A stretch of 19,549 nucleotides of DNA from Bacillota bacterium. GTDB taxonomy: Bacteria; Bacillota; Clostridia; Lachnospirales; Lachnospiraceae. Positions 15,652-19,549 of this stretch are shown here, one piece after another; the first letter of the stretch is position 1; the number at the start of each line of letters is the position of its first letter. The DNA lies in contig JAEWHR010000001.1 of NCBI GenBank assembly GCA_023387655.1, forward strand, positions 1-19,549. The letters are read 5' to 3'. The notes beneath the pieces were generated by a model, which had not been told where the DNA came from, made no database searches, and was given only the letters and a program-made list of their open reading frames with translations. The position numbers and the translations under genes are program-made.

Positions 15652-15672
15652 AAAACCTTCTTCTTCCATCAT

Positions 15673-15741
15673 ATGTGAAATAACATTTGATTTATGTCAA
15701 ATGATTTATTATTTATGTCATTTCACATTTCATTTATGTCA
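15673..15741 (-). promoter_or_regulatory. Three direct repeats at exact 21-bp spacing, nested in dyads, before scfB
   Basis: ATTTATGTCA occurs at 15690-15699, 15711-15720 and 15732-15741, exactly two helical turns apart. An outer 9-bp inverted repeat, ATGTGAAAT with ATTTCACAT (15673-15681 with 15720-15728), encloses the first two copies. CATTTGA with TCAAATG (15684-15690 with 15697-15703) brackets the first. On the minus strand two copies contain TTGACA. The spacing suggests cooperative binding of a regulator to one face of the helix. Confidence 0.6.
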
Positions 15742-15801
15742 AGAAAACAAATGACCTTAATATAATAAAAGTTTTTATAAACTCTTTATTATGATTATGC
15801 T

Positions 15802-16029
15802 AGGTCTGAAAACCACTTACTTTAATAGATAGCGATACGCAGACCTGATATAAGGCCAGGACTGATCCATTCATGCAATGAATCACTCCTAGTCTTATAT
15901 GTCTCTAACATGGAATAAGCAGCGACATAATTCGCTGCTTACTAATCTCTCTTTTATGCAGTTCATCGAACTAGCTTCCACCGACTTCGATGGATACAGT
16001 CCTCATCAGACATGAATATCAAAACTGCA
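15802..16029 (-). other. Highly structured scfA-scfB intergenic RNA
   Basis: Four separate stems lie in a row on the minus strand after the scfA stop. TGCAGTT/AACTGCA (16023-16029 with 15957-15963) encloses CATCGAA/TTCGATG (15986-15992 with 15964-15970). Then AAGCAGCGA/TCGCTGCTT is a perfect 9-bp hairpin (15917-15925 with 15932-15940). Next is a 24-bp imperfect stem (15877-15900 with 15848-15871) with two G-U wobbles on this strand, then AGGTCTG/CAGACCT (15840-15846 with 15802-15808). None has a good terminal T-run. No known riboswitch class was recognised. Confidence 0.6.
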
Positions 16030-16030
16030 A

Positions 16031-16171
16031 TTATTTATTCTCGCAACTCTGATTTCCTACTGTGCAAGATGTTTTACAAGCTGACTGGCAAGAAGTCTGG
16101 CACTCACCACATCCGCCCTTTTTCATTGTATCTTTTAAATTCTTTGTGTTTAAAGTCTTAATGTGCTTCAT
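16031..16171 (-). CDS. scfA: SCIFF ranthipeptide precursor
   Basis: This 46-residue peptide starts MKHIKTLNTKNLKDTMKKGG and carries six Cys in its second half (C21, C24, C28, C32, C36, C43), the defining 'six cysteines in forty-five residues' pattern. The maturase product scfB binds the leader and crosslinks Cys to nearby residues. C32 and T37, the pair reported as linked in the C. thermocellum homologue CteA, are both present. The start has AGGAGG in GGAGGCTACATAATG. A promoter lies 30-60 bp upstream. The family is nearly universal in Clostridia and has been linked to quorum-type signalling and metabolism in some solventogenic species. Confidence 0.97.
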   Translation of the reverse strand: MKHIKTLNTKNLKDTMKKGGCGECQTSCQSACKTSCTVGNQSCENK

Positions 16172-16431
16172 TATGTAGCCTCCTAAATATCATTAACTCA
16201 CCATATTATATCATAGTTTAGAAAAATAGCAAAGTGTTTTTTTCTGGCATATGAAAATTTCTTTTGTGCAGGAGTTTATGTTTTAATTTCCATTGAATTT
16301 ATATTTCAAAGAAACATTTTGAAATTTGCTATCATGATGGTCAAGTAATCGTAATGCATCTTTAATTGAGAGATTCCTGAAATATAATATAAAAAACACA
16401 TCTTAAATACCTATTTAAAAACTAATTTTAA
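16172..16431. other. Intergenic region upstream of scfA
   Basis: Beyond the scfA promoter at 16205-16232 this A/T-rich stretch holds one 8-bp hairpin, ATTTCAAA with TTTGAAAT (16303-16310 with 16318-16325). I see no coding sequence and no RNA gene in it. Confidence 0.5.
16205..16232 (-). promoter_or_regulatory. scfA promoter
   Basis: On the minus strand TTGCTA (16232-16227), a 16-bp spacer and a perfect TATAAT (16210-16205) with an extended TG give a strong sigma-A promoter. The transcript would start about 25-30 nt before the scfA ATG. Confidence 0.75.
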
Positions 16432-16468
16432 AATCAAAAAAGAGCAGAAATCTGCTCTTTTTTTGATT
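16432..16468. terminator. Terminator of the SLH protein gene
   Basis: GAGCAGA and TCTGCTC with adjoining A and T tracts and AATC/GATT ends form a long stem (about 16432-16448 with 16451-16468). It lies 4 bp after the SLH gene stop on the minus strand and would isolate that gene from scfA. Confidence 0.85.
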
Positions 16469-16471
16469 ACC

Positions 16472-18433
16472 TTATTTCATTTTACGTATAGGGCTTAATT
16501 CATCAATGTATGGATCAACTAAACAAGATGTTTCCCATCGGTCTCTATACTCCTCAGGACCATCTGTAGTTATAATCATACGAACACATATGTCCTGTTC
16601 ATACCATACCCCGGCTTCTAGTCCCATATTCTTTAGATAATCCTCGCTTGTCTCTGGATAGTAAATCGTACGTAATGTTACAAGCATATTCGTGGCTTCC
16701 TCATCATATAATAAAGACTTATGAGTAACTGCTTCTGATTGCATCACAATTTTATTGTTTTTAATCGTGGTTATCTCTTTCTTTATAATATCATCCGGAT
16801 AGAGTCTATCTTTCCTTGGTGTCTCTTCGCTGTTTTGTTGTACGAAATTCCTACTAGATGCTGAATTATAGAAGAATAAAACCCTCTCTAGAAAATCACC
16901 GGTTCCAGTTATATTACCATATGTACTATAGTAGTCAGCCTTACAATTTAATGTTCGGTAATCAACCGTGTAGCGAGTATTTAAGAAGTTCTTAAATATT
17001 TGAGGATCACGGTATAAACTGTCTGAGTTCCTATTATATAATTGGATATTGGAAAGATTTCCCCATGGATTAGATGAGGACCATGGACTAGATATGGATT
17101 TTACATATTCATAAAGAGAACTCTTTACATAAGGATAAGTCTCGCCCCATAACCTTGCATTGGATGGATTCTTGACACTTGGTAAAGCTTTCTCTTTTAC
17201 TGGACGTATCATCGTCAATAATTTTTCATTTGCTTTCCTTGGATTTAGAGAAGCAAATGATTTCACGGTTTGAATTAATTCACTGGCTTCTTCTTTCGTT
17301 AAAAAATCATAAGGTCTTAAGTTCTGGTTCTTATCAACATCAATAAAACCGGCTAAATACAAGGTGACCATTTCTTTTTGATATTCTTCGGTTATCTGAT
17401 AAATATCAGCGATATTTCCTCTGTATTCTTCCCAACTATATATATTAAAAATTGGTGATGGAAATCCCACCCATTCTTCAAGCTTTTCTATTTTTTCATA
17501 ATCAGGATACTCAAATGCTACATCTACTCCTTTTAAAAAGATGTCGTTATCTCCTCTTGTAAAAAAGTACTTAATATCCGTAACATCATCCATCAATCTT
17601 GCTACAGTAAGAGCAGCTTCACGTCTCAAAATCGGCTTTTGATAAGAAGGATACTCAGCTTCGGAACGTACATATCCATAATTATAGGCTGAATTCATAG
17701 AAGATGATTTTCCAACAGCTTTTAATAGTTGAGTTGTGAAATCTTCGACACTAATGGTATTAGAAAAATCCACAGGTGTTGATGTTATGGGAAAAATACG
17801 ATAAATCGAATTGGTCAATCGTAATAAAGCCGAAGCAATCTCGGCACGAGTGGCTTTCTGACTAAATCCCATATTATCATTATCCAGTAATCTTACAATC
17901 CCCGACCCATAAACTGTATACGCGATATCCTTTGCGTTTTTATTCATTTTTGAGTAATCCTTTATTTGCGTTACGACTTTACTTTTTTCACTTGGGAACG
18001 TTACCGAAACTATTTTTGCTTTAATTACTCGATTTAACAAACGTGACATTTCACCACGGGTAAGCGCTTTATTATAATTATTGAACTCTCCTTTTTGCAA
18101 GATTCCAATCTGAAGGGCTTTGGTAATATGTTTAGGGGTTGTTTTGGTTGAACTTGCCTTGGAATAATCAATATTCAAGGAATTCAACAAAAGTTGTACA
18201 TAGGATGAAATACTCATAGCTTGGTTAGGTTTAAATGTATTGTCATCATAACCTTTCATAATACGAAGTTGTCCGGCGTACATTACATCCTTATAGAACC
18301 AATCAGATGCTTTGACATCTTTATAATCGGCTAAGACTATCGCAGCCGACACCTTAATTGTGCTACCAGATAACACCACACTTATTAGCATTATTAAAGC
18401 TAATGCAAATGATATAATCTTCTTTCCTTTCAT
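16472..18433 (-). CDS. Secreted S-layer homology (SLH) domain protein
   Basis: The 653-residue protein begins with a signal peptide (Lys-rich start, hydrophobic FALALIMLISVVLSG, likely cut near VSA-A at about residue 31). SLH-like repeats follow: YKDVKASDWFYKDVMYAGQL and GYDDNTFKPNQAMSI (36-80), ALTRGEMSRLLNRV (about 125-138) and KATRAEIASALLRL (about 193-206). Two weaker SLH-like stretches occur near 270 (LRREAALTVARL) and 375 (LTKEEASELIQTV). SLH domains bind pyruvylated cell-wall polymers, so it should sit on the cell surface. The C-terminal 250 residues (from about 395) match nothing I recognise. The start has GGAGG 7 nt upstream. It is probably transcribed alone. Confidence 0.9.
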   Translation of the reverse strand: MKGKKIISFALALIMLISVVLSGSTIKVSAAIVLADYKDVKASDWFYKDVMYAGQLRIMKGYDDNTFKPNQAMSISSYVQLLLNSLNIDYSKASSTKTTPKHITKALQIGILQKGEFNNYNKALTRGEMSRLLNRVIKAKIVSVTFPSEKSKVVTQIKDYSKMNKNAKDIAYTVYGSGIVRLLDNDNMGFSQKATRAEIASALLRLTNSIYRIFPITSTPVDFSNTISVEDFTTQLLKAVGKSSSMNSAYNYGYVRSEAEYPSYQKPILRREAALTVARLMDDVTDIKYFFTRGDNDIFLKGVDVAFEYPDYEKIEKLEEWVGFPSPIFNIYSWEEYRGNIADIYQITEEYQKEMVTLYLAGFIDVDKNQNLRPYDFLTKEEASELIQTVKSFASLNPRKANEKLLTMIRPVKEKALPSVKNPSNARLWGETYPYVKSSLYEYVKSISSPWSSSNPWGNLSNIQLYNRNSDSLYRDPQIFKNFLNTRYTVDYRTLNCKADYYSTYGNITGTGDFLERVLFFYNSASSRNFVQQNSEETPRKDRLYPDDIIKKEITTIKNNKIVMQSEAVTHKSLLYDEEATNMLVTLRTIYYPETSEDYLKNMGLEAGVWYEQDICVRMIITTDGPEEYRDRWETSCLVDPYIDELSPIRKMK

Positions 18434-18516
18434 TTAAAAACCTCCATTTCAATTGATGTTAGAACATACTGCTGTCACATTGTTTTAAATAAAGCCACTT
18501 TTTAAATCAAGGATAC

Positions 18517-18545
18517 GTAAAATTTTACATATAACTTTTATTATA
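18517..18545 (-). promoter_or_regulatory. Putative -10 element and palindrome upstream of the SLH gene
   Basis: TATAAT on the minus strand (18545-18540) is a good -10, with only a weak -35 upstream. GTAAAATTTTAC at 18517-18528 is a perfect 12-bp palindrome near the expected transcript start and could be an operator. Confidence 0.4.
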
Positions 18546-18633
18546 GCACATCAAACTATTTTGAACATCCCATTATTAAAGTACTTGAAAATCATCTTTT
18601 TTATAAAATTTAATTTTTCTTGCAAGATAACAA

Positions 18634-18654
18634 GTTTTAAAGTGTATATAATAG
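18634..18654 (+). promoter_or_regulatory. Putative -10 region of the degV gene
   Basis: TATAAT lies in GTGTATATAATAG about 75 bp before the degV start. The upstream TTGCAA is 21 bp away, too far for a standard promoter, so only the -10 is supported. Confidence 0.35.
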
Positions 18655-18722
18655 TATTGAGTTATATTATATCTAAAAAGTACTGTAACCAATGATATTA
18701 ATTCATATAAGGAGAATTTATC

Positions 18723-19549
18723 ATGAAAGATTATATTATTTCAACTGATTCTACTGCAGATCTTCCATTGGAATATGTGAAGGAACATAATATTTTTATA
18801 CATCCAATATACTATAATTTAGACGGGGATATTTATGGTGGCGATAAGGATCTTGATCCAAAAGATTTTTATAATAGAATGAGAAATGGTCTCATGCCAA
18901 CAACTATGGCTTCCAATCCAGAATTTATTTTAGATTCTTTTACCAAACAGGTAGAATCTGGAGTTGATGTACTTCATATCAGCTTTTCTTCTGCTCTTAG
19001 CGGCAGTTGTAGCAATGCTACCGTAGCGGCTCGTGAAATCTGCGATGAAAACCCTGACGCTAACATTGTTGTAGTAGACTCTTGTTGTGCTTCCATGGGA
19101 CAAGGACTTTTGGTATATAAAGCAGTTCAATTAAAAGAATCCGGAAAAACTCTGGACGAAGTGGTTGCTTATATTGAAGAAAATAAGAATCATATCTGCC
19201 ATCAGTTTACGGTTGATAATCTCTTCCATTTACATCGTGGCGGACGTGTATCTAAAACATCTGCAATCATTGGTACTTTAATTAGCATAAAACCAGTACT
19301 TCATGTGGATAACGAGGGAAGATTAATTCCACTATCCAATGTAAGAGGTCGTAAAAAAGCATTAACTACATTAGTAGATAATATGGAACAAAGAATGAAC
19401 GGATACGAAAATGATACTGTATTCATAGCCCATGGTGATTGCTTAGAAGATGCAAATTTCGTTGCAGATTTAGTTAAAGAACGTTTTGGAATAACTAATA
19501 TTATGATAAATTACATCTGCCCGACGATTGGTGCTCATACGGGACCTGG
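18723..19549 (+). CDS. DegV family fatty-acid-binding protein, 3' end outside the window
   Basis: The reading frame starts with ATG after AAGGAG (8-nt spacing) and stays open to the window edge for 275 codons. DegV proteins are usually about 280-290 residues, so only a few codons are missing. STDSTADLP at residues 7-15, SFSSALSGSCSNA near 86, RGGRVSKTSA near 174, IKPVLHV near 189 and GAHTGPG at the end are family landmarks. These proteins bind fatty acids and, as FakB, deliver them to the kinase FakA for phosphorylation. The gene is divergent from the SLH gene. No kinase gene is visible here. Confidence 0.93.
   Translation, partial: MKDYIISTDSTADLPLEYVKEHNIFIHPIYYNLDGDIYGGDKDLDPKDFYNRMRNGLMPTTMASNPEFILDSFTKQVESGVDVLHISFSSALSGSCSNATVAAREICDENPDANIVVVDSCCASMGQGLLVYKAVQLKESGKTLDEVVAYIEENKNHICHQFTVDNLFHLHRGGRVSKTSAIIGTLISIKPVLHVDNEGRLIPLSNVRGRKKALTTLVDNMEQRMNGYENDTVFIAHGDCLEDANFVADLVKERFGITNIMINYICPTIGAHTGP

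Noticed and set aside
15690..15742. TTGACA in the phased repeats as a standard -35 box
   Set aside because: The best -10 match (TATGAT) is 21 bp away from the nearest TTGACA and other spacings give poor hexamers, so no normal promoter can be called.
15957..16015. CTGATGAG followed by a small GGA/TCC stem and CGAA, resembling a hammerhead ribozyme core, on the minus strand after scfA
   Set aside because: The stem II is only 3 bp, GAAA is replaced by GAAG after extra bases, and no stem I partner exists for the bases before CTGATGA. It is better explained by the TGCAGTT/AACTGCA and CATCGAA/TTCGATG stems.
18930..19130. Minus-strand open frame inside degV
   Set aside because: It is antisense to conserved DegV motifs and has no ribosome site.

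Overview
The window looks like the chromosome of a plant-polysaccharide-degrading, low-GC Gram-positive anaerobe of the Lachnospiraceae, most like Lachnoclostridium (Clostridium) phytofermentans. The assignment is an inference from the gene set: a SCIFF ranthipeptide locus, cytoplasmic GH43 and GH95 glycosidases, an SLH protein, an ECF S component and strong AGGAGG ribosome binding sites. No species was confirmed by search.

Layout. 1-118 (-): 5' end of a group IIC intron, placed just behind the terminator of the next operon. 245-4421 (-): a probable operon of a Nudix-like gene, pyrC, pyrF and a MATE exporter. 4525-5271 (-): a TruA-like pseudouridine synthase whose catalytic Asp is Glu. 5272-5757: divergent control region. 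5758-6615 (+): ECF S component. 6675-6777: terminator holding a MITE-like hairpin. 6806-8908 (-): small unknown protein and a RecJ-type DHH exonuclease. 8921-9517: recJ promoter and leader, a tandem repeat of about 48 bp, and a second terminator with a MITE-like hairpin. 9518-11428 (-): ankyrin-GH43 fusion. 11730-14000 (+): GH95 fucosidase-type enzyme, divergent from the GH43 gene. 14196-16171 (-): SCIFF system, scfA peptide then scfB radical SAM maturase, separated by nearly 400 bp that is rich in inverted repeats and phased direct repeats. 16472-18433 (-): secreted SLH protein. 18723 to the edge (+): DegV family protein, partial.

How the genes fit together. pyrC and pyrF supply two steps of UMP synthesis. 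GH43 and GH95 both lack signal peptides, so they probably finish breakdown of imported plant oligosaccharides inside the cell. scfA and scfB make a thioether-crosslinked peptide. The most unusual features are non-coding: three mobile elements or remnants located at intrinsic terminators (one group IIC intron, two IS3-end-like palindromes), the structured and phased-repeat region between scfA and scfB, and a possible mutually exclusive hairpin switch in the recJ leader.
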